Under the pieces are notes generated by a model, which saw only the letters and a program-made list of their open reading frames with translations, was not told where the DNA came from and did no database searches. Shown piece by piece: positions 55,600 through 64,000 of a stretch of DNA of 64,000 nucleotides. The position numbers and the translations under genes were made by a program. The stretch comes from an uncultured Bacteroides sp. (lineage in GTDB: Bacteria; Bacteroidota; Bacteroidia; Bacteroidales; Bacteroidaceae). The first letter of the stretch is position 1. Each line of letters starts with the position of its first letter. The stretch covers positions 1 through 64,000 of the forward strand of contig CASENE010000094.1 of assembly GCA_949289265.1 (NCBI GenBank). Direction: 5' to 3'.

Positions 55600-57093
55600 A
55601 TGAAAATACTTAGAAAGACTTTCGCATATATCCTTCCGGCCATGCTGGTGCTGGGCGGCAACAGCGCCTGCTCCGACTTCATCGAGATTGATCCGGAAAA
55701 CAAGGTCCCTGCCGAAGAGGTGGACTTCACACAGACCGCGAACATGTATCAGCCCGTGGTCGGCGTCTATAACGAGGTGCGCGCCTCTGCCATGCACTAC
55801 ATCAATGCCCTGCTGATGTTTACCCGCGACGGCGACGTCTGGTCGGGCCGTTACGACGACCAGGGCGCAGCCGCCGACTTCAGCCGCAGCTTTGTCTACG
55901 ACAATTCCTACTGGGGCCTGAACCAGGTATGGATTAACTGGTATAACATCATCCGTATCGCCAATGCGGCCCTTGAGTCCCTCGACGGCTATGCGCAATA
56001 CCTTACGGAAGGCAGCGCCGACTATGAGACCTACCTGTCCTATTGCGGCGAAGTCCGCACCATGCGCGCGTGGGCATACTATAACTTGGTGACTAACTTC
56101 GGCCCTGTACCTTTGTATCGCGACAACCTGCAGACGGAATTCCGCCGTGTGACCGTTGCCAGCGTTTATAACTACATCCTGAACGAAGACCTGGCATTCG
56201 CCATGGAACATATGGAGCGCATGCGCCCCAATCAGATGGTGCATCCGGGTGCCATCACGGCTTATACCGCCGAGATGCTGGCTGCCAAGGTGCACATGCT
56301 GCTGGGCAATTGGGAAGAAGTGGAGAGGCTGACCGACGACATCATCCTCAATGGGAACTTCTCGCTGTATGGCGACTACTACCAGCTGTTCAAGATACCC
56401 GGCAAGTTGTGTGACGAATCTCTGTTTGAATGCCAAGTCACCGATTTCGGCGTCGGTTCGGGTGATGAAATCACGGTAGACCAGTTCTTCAACTGCCAGG
56501 GCCCGTTCTCCTTGACGGACGGCACCAATTCGCTGGGCGGCTGGGGCTTCATCGGCTACGAGCCCGAGTTCGTGGCCTGGGCTGAAGAGCGCGGCGAGGA
56601 TGTCCGTTTCACCACCTCTTTCCTTCGGGCCGGCAGCACCACGCCCGAAGGCTGGACCATAGGCGGGGCAAATGGCACGTCTACTGACTGTTGGAACGGC
56701 AAGGCTTACCTGCCTTACGAGCAGATGACCCCGGGCCGCACGACGTATGGCAGCAACAATAATGTCCGCATTTTCCGCTATGCCGATGTGTTGCTGATGA
56801 ACTCCGAGGCCAAGATTCGTCTGGGTAAAGACGGCGATGCCGGTTATAACGAAGTCCGCGGCCGTGCCGGCATGCCCGCCAAGACGGGCGTGACGCTGGA
56901 CGATGTGCTGGATGAGCGTCGCATGGAACTGTGTGGCGAATGGGGTTACGTCTACCAAGACCTGGTGCGCACCGGTCGTGCTGCCACGGTGTTGGGCCCC
57001 AAAGGTTGGACAGAGGACAAAATCTATTGGCCGGTTCCTTCCACGCAGCTGCAGAACCTGCCCGATTTGGCTCTTGAACCGATGGAAGAATAA
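55600..57093 (+). CDS. SusD/RagB-type glycan-binding outer-membrane lipoprotein
   Basis: A 497-residue surface lipoprotein. The ATG at 55600 is chosen because it opens the signal peptide with lipobox NSAC (Cys24); the frame is open upstream to 55486, but that start would lie in the repeat array. Conserved features are YCGEVRTMRAWAYYNLVTNF, YTAEMLAAKVHMLLGNWEEV, RIFRYADVLLMNSEAKIRLG, DVLDERRMELCGEWGYVYQD and the ending YWPVPSTQLQNLPDLALEPM. It partners the SusC at 52221 and precedes the GH43-like gene by 112 bp. Confidence 0.95.
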   Translation: MKILRKTFAYILPAMLVLGGNSACSDFIEIDPENKVPAEEVDFTQTANMYQPVVGVYNEVRASAMHYINALLMFTRDGDVWSGRYDDQGAAADFSRSFVYDNSYWGLNQVWINWYNIIRIANAALESLDGYAQYLTEGSADYETYLSYCGEVRTMRAWAYYNLVTNFGPVPLYRDNLQTEFRRVTVASVYNYILNEDLAFAMEHMERMRPNQMVHPGAITAYTAEMLAAKVHMLLGNWEEVERLTDDIILNGNFSLYGDYYQLFKIPGKLCDESLFECQVTDFGVGSGDEITVDQFFNCQGPFSLTDGTNSLGGWGFIGYEPEFVAWAEERGEDVRFTTSFLRAGSTTPEGWTIGGANGTSTDCWNGKAYLPYEQMTPGRTTYGSNNNVRIFRYADVLLMNSEAKIRLGKDGDAGYNEVRGRAGMPAKTGVTLDDVLDERRMELCGEWGYVYQDLVRTGRAATVLGPKGWTEDKIYWPVPSTQLQNLPDLALEPMEE

Positions 57094-57205
57094 ACACAAT
57101 TAAGCATTTGGGGACAGGCTGTGGCTGCCGGCGACGGTGGATGGTTCGCAGGAATCGTTGCCTGAACAGGCACCCATAGCCTGTCTTTCTATCCGAAACA
57201 CAAAC

Positions 57206-59296
57206 ATGAGATTGTATAATATATTTTTGAGCCTTGCTCTTCTGGCCGCTATGCCTGTCGTGGCGCAAGATTCCGTGCGGGTGGTGAAAGGGCAGGTCAG
57301 CGACTATTACATCACGGTGACGAAAGACCGCATCGTCCGCGGGCATGTGCTGGACGAGGCGCGGCGTCCGCTCGAAGGGGCTACGGTGATGTTCTTTGCC
57401 AGCCCTATGCACTGCACCACCGCCGCCGACGGCAGTTTTGCCATCAAGGGGGCGGAGAACGATGTGCACCTGTATGTCTATTATCCCGGCAAACAGCTGG
57501 TCAACCGGATGCTGGACTTGGGCGAGAACGACATCGAGGTGGTGATGACCGACGAGGCGCACCGCTCTGAACCGCGGCGCCCGGCCGTGGCCACCCGTTG
57601 GTATGACCCCGCGGCGCCGCTGGGCCGCACGTACTGCAACCCGATGAACATCAGCTACAACTTCGAGCCGTATAACAACAACGTGCGCCCCAATGGCTCG
57701 TTCCGTTCGGCTGCCGACCCGATGGCCGTCACCTATAAGGGTGAATACTTCCTCTTTTCCACCAACCAAGGCGGTTTCCATTGGTCGCGCAACCTGGTAG
57801 ACTGGGAGTTTGTGCCCGCTTCGTTCCAGCGCCGTCCCACGGACGACGACCAGTGCGCCCCGGCGGCTTACGTCTGCGGTGATACCCTGTTCTACACCGG
57901 CTCCACCTACGAAGGGCTGGCCGTGTGGTACAGCACCCACCCCAAGACCGGCCGTTTCAAGCGGGCCATTGAGAAAAACGTCTTGCCTTCGTGGGATCCC
58001 TGTCTCTTCCTCGACGACGATGGACGGCTTTACCTTTACTATGGCTCCAGCAACGAATATCCGCTGAAGGCCGTCGAGTTGGATCGCAACGATTTCTATC
58101 CCGTCAGCAAGATACACGATGTGTTGATGCTGCGTCCCGAGGAACACGGCTGGGAGCGCTTCGGCATGAATAACGATGACGAAGTGACGCTCCGTCCTTT
58201 CACCGAAGGCGCCTATATGACGAAGCACGACGGCAAGTATTACTTCCAGTACGGCGCGCCCGGTACGGAATTCAAGGTTTATGCCGATGGCGTCTACGTG
58301 GGCGATTCGCCCTTGGGACCTTTTACCTACCAGAAGCACAATCCTATGTGTTACAAGCCCGGCGGCTTTGTGCAGGGAGCAGGACACGGTGGCACGTTTT
58401 GCGACACGAAAGGCAACTATTGGCACGTGGCCACTTGCATGCTGTCGCTGAAATATAAGTTCGAGCGGCGTATCGGCCTTTATCCCGTAGCGTTCGATGC
58501 CGATGGCGTGATGTACTCTTCTACAGCTTTTGGCGATTACCCCACGTGGGCCGAGCCGCTGGACATCAAGAATCCCGCCGACCGTTTCACGGGCTGGATG
58601 CTCCTGTCCTATGGCAAGCCGGTGCGCGTCTCTTCCACCGACAGTATTTATGCCGCCGACAATATGACGGATGAAAGTATGCGTACCTTTTGGGCGGCCC
58701 GCACGGGCAACCCTGGCGAATGGGCCGAATTGGACTTGGGCGGCGTGAAGACTGTACGCGCCTTGCAGCTGAATTTTTACGAGCACAAGGCATTTCAGCA
58801 TAACCGCGCAATGGATTTGTATCACCAATATCGTATCTTTGCTTCCGAAAATGGCACCGACTGGACGCTGGTCGTGGACAAGAGCGATAATGACCGCGAT
58901 TGCCCGCATGATTACGTCGAATTGAGCGAGCCCTTGCGTGCGCGTTACCTGCGTTTTGAAAACGTGCATGTGCCTACTGGCCACGTGGCCTTGTCCGGCT
59001 TCCGTGTCTTCGGCAACGGAGACGGGCCTGCTCCCGAAACCGTGAAGGGACTCCGCGTGGACCGGGACCGCAGCGATCGCCGCAACGCGTTGATATCGTG
59101 GAAGCCCGTAGAAGGAGCCTATGGTTATAACCTCTACTACGGCACGGAACCCGGCAAGCTCTACAACTGCATCACCGTGCTGGGAGCGGAGAGTTATGAC
59201 TTCCGCGGCCTTGACCGCGATACGGACTATTGTTTCGCCATCGAAGCCTTGAGCGAAAGCGGACGTTCGTCGCTGTCATTCGTAGTGAGCCGCTGA
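57206..59296 (+). CDS. GH43-like glycosidase with discoidin and fibronectin III-type domains
   Basis: A 696-residue secreted protein. It has a signal peptide (ending MPVVAQ) and a carboxypeptidase-regulatory-like domain (about 40-110, IVRGHVLDEARRPLEGATVM). A five-bladed propeller of the GH43 type follows, with Asp171 in SAADPMAV, Asp264 in PSWDPCLFLDDDG and Glu334 in TEGAYMTKHDGKY at the places of the catalytic base, pKa modulator and acid. Then come an F5/8 discoidin-like domain (about 490-620) and a C-terminal fibronectin III-type domain (ISWKPVEGAYGYNLYYGTEP). The ATG at 57206 is chosen for the signal peptide. It lies between SusD and GH3 in the same direction. Substrate is unclear; it may not be an arabinosidase or xylosidase in this setting. 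Confidence 0.8.
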   Translation: MRLYNIFLSLALLAAMPVVAQDSVRVVKGQVSDYYITVTKDRIVRGHVLDEARRPLEGATVMFFASPMHCTTAADGSFAIKGAENDVHLYVYYPGKQLVNRMLDLGENDIEVVMTDEAHRSEPRRPAVATRWYDPAAPLGRTYCNPMNISYNFEPYNNNVRPNGSFRSAADPMAVTYKGEYFLFSTNQGGFHWSRNLVDWEFVPASFQRRPTDDDQCAPAAYVCGDTLFYTGSTYEGLAVWYSTHPKTGRFKRAIEKNVLPSWDPCLFLDDDGRLYLYYGSSNEYPLKAVELDRNDFYPVSKIHDVLMLRPEEHGWERFGMNNDDEVTLRPFTEGAYMTKHDGKYYFQYGAPGTEFKVYADGVYVGDSPLGPFTYQKHNPMCYKPGGFVQGAGHGGTFCDTKGNYWHVATCMLSLKYKFERRIGLYPVAFDADGVMYSSTAFGDYPTWAEPLDIKNPADRFTGWMLLSYGKPVRVSSTDSIYAADNMTDESMRTFWAARTGNPGEWAELDLGGVKTVRALQLNFYEHKAFQHNRAMDLYHQYRIFASENGTDWTLVVDKSDNDRDCPHDYVELSEPLRARYLRFENVHVPTGHVALSGFRVFGNGDGPAPETVKGLRVDRDRSDRRNALISWKPVEGAYGYNLYYGTEPGKLYNCITVLGAESYDFRGLDRDTDYCFAIEALSESGRSSLSFVVSR

Positions 59297-59370
59297 AGCG
59301 AAGCAACTCTTGCCTGTAGGGAAAAAGAAAAACATTCATTTACTGAACCTATAAACAAACTGACTAAGAC

Positions 59371-61698
59371 ATGAAAAGAGTATCATTACTTGCAGCCGTT
59401 TCAATGTCCGCCTTGCTGGCGACCGCTTCGCCCAAGGGAGAAACGCCGGAAAAAGCTCCGCGCGACATGGACACGTTTATAACGGAACTGATGAGCCGGA
59501 TGACCGTAGAAGAAAAAATCGGCCAGCTCAATCTGCCTGTCACCGGTGAAATCACCACCGGGCAGGCCAAAAGCAGCGATGTGGCCAAGCTGATAGAAAA
59601 AGGCCTGGTGGGCGGATTGTTCAACCTCAAGGGAGTAGACCGCATCCGCGACGTGCAGCGTCTGGCTGTGGAAAACTCCCGTCTGGGCATCCCCCTGTTG
59701 TTCGGCATGGACGTCATCCACGGCTATGAGACCGTGTTCCCCATACCTCTGGGCCTGTCGTGCTCGTGGGACATGGAGGCTGTCGAGCAGTCGGCACGCA
59801 TCGCCGCTACCGAGGCCAGCGCCGACGGCATCTGCTGGACGTTCAGCCCCATGGTGGACATCAGCCGCGACCCGCGTTGGGGCCGCGCCAGCGAAGGCAA
59901 CGGTGAAGACGCTTTCTTGGGAGCTGCCATCGCCCGTGCCATGGTGCGCGGCTATCAGGGTGCCGACAAGGCTACGCAGCTTCAGGCCAACAACCAAATT
60001 ATGGCGTGCGTCAAGCACTTCGCTCTCTACGGCGCAGCCGAGGCCGGGCGTGACTATAATACGGTAGACATGAGTCATAACCGCATGTATAACGAATACT
60101 TCCTTCCCTACAAGGCTGCCGTCGAGGCGGGTGCCGGTAGCGTGATGGCATCGTTCAACGAAGTGGACGGCGTGCCTGCCACGGGCAACCGCTGGCTGAT
60201 GACCGATGTGCTCCGCACGCAATGGGGTTTCGACGGATTTGTGGTGACCGACTACACGGGCATTGCCGAGATGGTGCCCCACGGCATTGGCGACTTGCAG
60301 ACCGTGTCGGCCCGTGCGCTCGAGGCGGGTGTGGACATGGACATGGTCAGCGACGGCTTTGTCGGTACGCTGAAGAAGTCCTTGGACGAGGGAAAGCTCA
60401 GCATGGAATACGTGGATCAGGCTTGCCGCCGCATCCTCGAAGCCAAGTACAAACTGGGACTTTTTGACGACCCTTATAAATATTGTGACTTGAAGCGTCC
60501 TGCCCGCGAGGTGTTCAACAAGGAACACCGGGCCGTAGCCCGCAAGATTGCTTCCGAGTGCTTCGTGCTGCTGAAGAACGAACCCGCCGTTGCCGGAGAG
60601 GCTCCTGTGTTGCCGCTGAAGAAGCAAGGCACCGTGGCCGTCATCGGTCCGTTGGGCAATACGCGCAGCAACATGCCCGGCACGTGGAGCGTGGCAGCCC
60701 GCCTGAACGACTACAGTTCGCTCTATGAAGGCCTGAAGGAAATGACTGCGGGCAAGGTGAAGGTGCTTTACGCCAAAGGCAGCAACCTCGTGAGCGACGC
60801 TGCCTATGAGGAACGGGCCACCATGTTTGGCCGTTCCCTGAACCGTGACAGCCGCACCGACCAGGAACTGCTGGACGAGGCTCTGGCTACTGCCGCCCAG
60901 GCGGACGTCATCGTAGCCGCCTTGGGCGAGTCGTCCGAGATGAGCGGCGAGAGCTCCAGCCGTAGCGAGCTGGGCATTCCCGATGTGCAGCGCCGTTTGC
61001 TCGAAGCCCTGCTTAAGACCGGCAAGCCCGTGGTGCTGACCCTCTTTACCGGCCGTCCGCTCACGCTGACGTGGGAGAACGAGCATGTTCCCGCCATCCT
61101 CAACGTGTGGTTCGGCGGCAGTGAGGCAGCCTATGCCATCGGCGACGTGCTTTTCGGCGATGTCAATCCCAGCGGCAAGCTGACCATGACCTTCCCCAAG
61201 AATGTGGGACAAGTGCCTTTGTTCTACAACCACAAGAACACCGGTCGTCCGTTGGCCGAAGGACATTGGTTCGAGAAGTTCCGCAGCAACTACCTGGACA
61301 TCGACAACGAACCGCTTTATCCCTTTGGGTATGGCCTGTCCTATACCACTTTCCAATATAGCGACGTGAAGCTGGACAAGACCTCGATGAACATCAACGG
61401 CGAGATAACGGCCACCGTTACCTTGACCAACACCGGCAAGTATGATGGCGCCGAAGTGGTGCAGCTCTATCTGCGCGACCTCGTGGGCAGTATCACTCGC
61501 CCGGTTCAGGAACTGAAAGGCTTCCAAAAGGTCTTCCTGAAGGCCGGCGAGAGCAAGGAGATTTCCTTCAAGATTACGTCCGACCTGCTGAAGTTCTATA
61601 ACTATGCTCTCGACTACGTCTGCGAGCCGGGCGACTTCGACGTGATGATTGGCGGTAGCAGCCGTGATGTGAAAACGGCGCGCTTTACGTTGCAATAA
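59371..61698 (+). CDS. GH3 family beta-glucosidase (BglX-like)
   Basis: A 775-residue secreted GH3 enzyme. It has a signal peptide (MKRVSLLAAVSMSALLATAS), the barrel with FGMDVIHGYETVFPIPLG and CVKHFALYGAAEAGRDYN, the nucleophile in FVVTDYTGI (Asp294, codon at 60250), the sandwich domain (EMSGESSSRSELGIPDVQRR) and a fibronectin III-like domain ([20 protein letters not shown]). The pattern is that of BglX, and of the beta-1,2-gluco-oligosaccharide-preferring enzyme BT_3567 of Bacteroides thetaiotaomicron as I recall it. The nearby GH144-like gene supports that specificity. It would release glucose in the periplasm. Confidence 0.92.
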   Translation: MKRVSLLAAVSMSALLATASPKGETPEKAPRDMDTFITELMSRMTVEEKIGQLNLPVTGEITTGQAKSSDVAKLIEKGLVGGLFNLKGVDRIRDVQRLAVENSRLGIPLLFGMDVIHGYETVFPIPLGLSCSWDMEAVEQSARIAATEASADGICWTFSPMVDISRDPRWGRASEGNGEDAFLGAAIARAMVRGYQGADKATQLQANNQIMACVKHFALYGAAEAGRDYNTVDMSHNRMYNEYFLPYKAAVEAGAGSVMASFNEVDGVPATGNRWLMTDVLRTQWGFDGFVVTDYTGIAEMVPHGIGDLQTVSARALEAGVDMDMVSDGFVGTLKKSLDEGKLSMEYVDQACRRILEAKYKLGLFDDPYKYCDLKRPAREVFNKEHRAVARKIASECFVLLKNEPAVAGEAPVLPLKKQGTVAVIGPLGNTRSNMPGTWSVAARLNDYSSLYEGLKEMTAGKVKVLYAKGSNLVSDAAYEERATMFGRSLNRDSRTDQELLDEALATAAQADVIVAALGESSEMSGESSSRSELGIPDVQRRLLEALLKTGKPVVLTLFTGRPLTLTWENEHVPAILNVWFGGSEAAYAIGDVLFGDVNPSGKLTMTFPKNVGQVPLFYNHKNTGRPLAEGHWFEKFRSNYLDIDNEPLYPFGYGLSYTTFQYSDVKLDKTSMNINGEITATVTLTNTGKYDGAEVVQLYLRDLVGSITRPVQELKGFQKVFLKAGESKEISFKITSDLLKFYNYALDYVCEPGDFDVMIGGSSRDVKTARFTLQ

Positions 61699-61712
61699 TA
61701 AATATTGTTGGG

Positions 61713-62582
61713 ATGAAACATCTATTCTTATATCTTTCGACGGCCCTCCTGCTCCTGCTTTGCGGATGCGGGCAGGGACCGTCTTGCGGGCCCGAGCCTT
61801 TGCGGGTAATGACGTTTAACATCCGTCTGGACGTGTCGTCGGACAGCCTTAATGCCTGGCCTTACCGCAAGGACAATGTAGGTAAACTGTTGGCTTATTA
61901 TGCTCCAGACCTGTTGGGCATGCAGGAAGTCCTGCCCAATCAGATGCAAGACCTGAAGCAACTGCTGCCGCAATATACGGCATTGGGCGTCGGTCGCGAC
62001 GATGGCAAGGACCGGGGCGAGTACAGTCCCATATTCTTCCGTACGGCTCGTTTCGACCTGTTGGAGAGCGGCAACTTTTCCCTCAGCCAGCAACCGGATT
62101 CGTTCGGCATCTTGGGCTGGGACGCTGCTTGCAACCGTGTATGCAGTTGGGCTCTTTTGCGCGATAAGCTGACGGGCCGGAAGGTGGCTTATTTCAACAC
62201 GCATCTGGATCACGTCGGCGTCACTGCGCGTCGTGAGGGCAGCCGGTTGGTGCTGGAACGCCTGAAGCAGATAGCCCCCGGCCTGCCTGCTATCGTGACC
62301 GGCGACTTCAACTGTACGCCCGATGACGAGCCGGCCCACATATTGGGCGAAGGCGGTATGCTGAATGCCTGGACTTCGGCCGGGGTGGCTTACGGGCCTG
62401 CCTGGTCGTTCCACGACTTTGGCCGTTTGCCGCTGGAAAAGCGTTCCATGCTGGACTACGTGTTCTTTACGCCGCAACTGAAGGCCACGCGATGCCGCGT
62501 CATTCAGGACACGCCTGACGGGGGCTACTACTCGGATCACTGTCCTGTGATGGCCGAACTGACTTTTTTGAACCAGCCATAA
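61713..62582 (+). CDS. Endonuclease/exonuclease/phosphatase-fold lipoprotein
   Basis: A 289-residue exported protein of the EEP superfamily. Lipobox LCGC or LLLC gives Cys17 or Cys19. Motifs are RVMTFNIRLD (metal-site Asn), LLGMQEV (metal-binding Glu), YFNTHLDHVG, IVTGDFNCTPDD, MLDYVFFTP and the catalytic DHCPVMAEL. Such secreted EEP proteins are common in Bacteroides polysaccharide loci, where their substrate (phosphodiester, nucleotide or lipid) is generally unknown. It sits 14 bp after GH3 and 6 bp before the GH144-like gene, so it is part of the same transcript. Confidence 0.9.
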   Translation: MKHLFLYLSTALLLLLCGCGQGPSCGPEPLRVMTFNIRLDVSSDSLNAWPYRKDNVGKLLAYYAPDLLGMQEVLPNQMQDLKQLLPQYTALGVGRDDGKDRGEYSPIFFRTARFDLLESGNFSLSQQPDSFGILGWDAACNRVCSWALLRDKLTGRKVAYFNTHLDHVGVTARREGSRLVLERLKQIAPGLPAIVTGDFNCTPDDEPAHILGEGGMLNAWTSAGVAYGPAWSFHDFGRLPLEKRSMLDYVFFTPQLKATRCRVIQDTPDGGYYSDHCPVMAELTFLNQP

Positions 62583-62588
62583 TATCGA

Positions 62589-63929
62589 ATGAACATGAAA
62601 CTGATAAAACTATTGTTTGCAATCTGCCTTCTCCTCGGTTTTGCCCAGTGCAAGGGCAAGCAGGGAGAGGGCAATGAACCTGCGCTGAGCGACGAGGCCT
62701 TGTTGGACACCGTGCAGCGTCTTACATTCAACTACTTCTGGGACGGGGCCGAACCCAACAGCGGCTTGGCCTGCGAGCGCATCCACCTGGACGGCGTGTA
62801 TCCGGAAAACGATCAGAACGTTGTCACCACCGGGGGCAGCGGCTTTGGCATCATGGCCGTGCTGGCGGGCATCGACCGCGGTTATGTCACGCGCGAAGAA
62901 GGTTTGGCGCGTATGGAGAAAATCGTGTCCTTCCTGGAACGTGCCGACCGTTTCCACGGGGTTTATCCGCACTGGTGGTATGGCGACACGGGCAAGGTGA
63001 AGCCCTTCGGGCAGAAGGACAACGGCGGCGACTTGGTGGAGACTGCCTTCCTGATGCAGGCCCTCTTGTGTGTACACCAGTATTACGTGGACGGCACGGA
63101 GGCCGAGAAGGCATTGGCCGCCCGCATCGACAAGCTCTGGAAGGAAGTGGAGTGGGACTGGCACCGCCGCGACGGGCAGGACGTGCTCTACTGGCACTGG
63201 AGCCCTGAGTATGCCTGGCAGATGAACTTCCCCGTGCGTGGTTACAACGAGTGCCTCATCATGTACGTGCTGGCTGCCGCTTCGCCCACGCACGGCGTGC
63301 CTGCCGAGGTCTATCACAAGGGCTGGGCCGAAGACGGAGCCATCGTGGCTCCTCACCGGGTGGAAGACATTCCTCTCCAACTGCGTTACCAGGGCACGGA
63401 AGCCGGTCCCCTTTTCTGGGCGCACTATTCCTTCCTGGGCCTTAATCCGACGGGCTTGAAGGATCGCTATTGTGCCAACTACTTCGACGAGATGCGCAAC
63501 CTCACGCTCATCCACCGTGCCTGGTGCATACGCAACCCCAAGCAGTTCAAGGGTTACGGTGCCGATTGCTGGGGGCTGACGGCCAGCTACTCCGTGACCG
63601 GATATGCCGCCCATGCTCCCAACGAACAGGCCGATCTGGGCGTCATCTCGCCCACGGCAGCCCTCTCGTCCATCGTCTATACGCCCGAGGAGTCCATGCA
63701 GGTGATGCGCCACCTTTACGAGATGCGCGACAAGGTGTTGGGCCCCTACGGCTTTTACGACGCTTTCAGCGAGACGGATGATTGGTATCCGAAGCGTTAC
63801 CTGGCCATCGACCAAGGCCCCATTGCCGTCATGATTGAGAATTACCGCAGCGGCCTCCTGTGGCGTCTCTTCATGAGCCATCCCGATGTGCGCAAAGGCC
63901 TGGAAAAACTGGGCTTCACGCATCCTTGA
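62589..63929 (+). CDS. GH144-like glycosidase, candidate beta-1,2-glucanase (lipoprotein)
   Basis: A 446-residue exported protein with a lipoprotein-type N-terminus (GFAQC, Cys21). It is an alpha/alpha-barrel enzyme in the pattern often annotated as glucoamylase family or DUF3131-like: LTFNYFWDGAEPNSGLACER, TTGGSGFGIMAVLAGIDRGY, FHGVYPHWWYGDTG, DLVETAFLMQALLCVHQYYV, YHWSPEYAWQMN-like and FYDAFSETDDWYPKRYLAID. This combination fits GH144, whose characterised members cleave beta-1,2-glucan to sophorose-type products. Which acidic residue is catalytic I cannot assign. It is the last gene of the cluster, preceding a strong hairpin, and pairs logically with the GH3 upstream. Confidence 0.82.
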   Translation: MNMKLIKLLFAICLLLGFAQCKGKQGEGNEPALSDEALLDTVQRLTFNYFWDGAEPNSGLACERIHLDGVYPENDQNVVTTGGSGFGIMAVLAGIDRGYVTREEGLARMEKIVSFLERADRFHGVYPHWWYGDTGKVKPFGQKDNGGDLVETAFLMQALLCVHQYYVDGTEAEKALAARIDKLWKEVEWDWHRRDGQDVLYWHWSPEYAWQMNFPVRGYNECLIMYVLAAASPTHGVPAEVYHKGWAEDGAIVAPHRVEDIPLQLRYQGTEAGPLFWAHYSFLGLNPTGLKDRYCANYFDEMRNLTLIHRAWCIRNPKQFKGYGADCWGLTASYSVTGYAAHAPNEQADLGVISPTAALSSIVYTPEESMQVMRHLYEMRDKVLGPYGFYDAFSETDDWYPKRYLAIDQGPIAVMIENYRSGLLWRLFMSHPDVRKGLEKLGFTHP

Positions 63930-63958
63930 GCACGCCTCCCGGGGCAATCTCTTGAATC

Positions 63959-63991
63959 GGCGGGCCCGCGCTGTCCAGGCGTGGGCCCGCC
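63959..63991 (+). terminator. Stem-loop after the GH144-like gene
   Basis: GGCGGGCCCGCG (63959-63970) pairs with CGTGGGCCCGCC-type sequence (63980-63991) around an 8-10-nt loop, 30 bp past the stop. It ends in TCCTTGTC at the window edge, so any T-run would be outside. Confidence 0.6.
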
Positions 63992-64000
63992 GTCCTTGTC

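Noticed and set aside
55243-55600. Minus-strand repeat-protein frames in the family B array (WEPNSPALGTK-type repeats)
   Set aside because: They are only the translation of a stop-free 22-bp repeat; two other frames are equally open and there is no promoter.

Overview
The window is chromosomal DNA of a GC-rich member of the Bacteroidales, probably a gut Bacteroides-like organism. The evidence is three SusC/SusD pairs, Bacteroidetes-type promoters (TTG, about 20 bp, TAnnTTTG) before many genes, no Shine-Dalgarno-dependent starts, many SPII lipoproteins, and families such as DUF6377, DUF3316 and YfhO. I cannot name the species. No transposase, integrase, plasmid, prophage or CRISPR array was seen.

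Layout. 1-3567 (minus): a TonB-dependent receptor cut by the window edge and a Ser-type sulfatase. 4122-9279: two GH3 beta-glucosidases. 9460-17112: housekeeping and regulatory genes (HTH-S24 repressor-like protein, YfhO membrane protein, the MtnN-LuxS pair, a small winged-helix protein, an acyl-CoA synthetase-like enzyme with an XRE-cupin regulator). 17356-23526 (minus): an operon PHP phosphodiesterase-SusC-SusD. 23829-27195 (minus): an outer-membrane beta-barrel protein preceded by a ToxR-like membrane-bound regulator. 28081-37589: a membrane regulator (DUF6377) followed by SusC-SusD-GH30-surface glycan-binding lipoprotein, a candidate beta-1,6-glucan utilisation locus. 37923-48848: prfB, an AraC regulator, a 45-residue membrane protein, a CYTH enzyme, an MgtC/DUF4010 transporter-like protein, the anaerobic sulfatase-maturating enzyme, a topoisomerase IV/gyrase A subunit, a DUF3316 protein, an S41 protease and tRNA-Leu. 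49000-63929: a beta-propeller/Y_Y_Y/LuxR-HTH membrane regulator followed by SusC-SusD-GH43-like-GH3-EEP-GH144, a candidate beta-1,2-glucan locus.

How the genes fit together. Each glycan locus combines an outer-membrane importer (SusC/SusD) with surface or periplasmic enzymes, and two of the three lie directly downstream of a one-component membrane regulator. The radical-SAM enzyme at 42231-43478 is the expected activator of the Ser-type sulfatase at 2083-3567. MtnN and LuxS are consecutive steps of S-adenosylhomocysteine recycling.

The most unusual feature is a set of eight short intergenic arrays built on a 22-bp period (two DNA helical turns) at 6479, 10219, 16402, 29772, 37723, 43636, 46698 and 55330. 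They fall into four unrelated sequence families but share one design: a C-run and a G-run alternating roughly every half unit, so each unit can form hairpins with itself or with its neighbour. They occur between convergent, divergent and co-directional genes, between susC and susD, and at the 5' end of one coding region. A separate imperfect palindrome of about 253 bp lies at 3829-4081.
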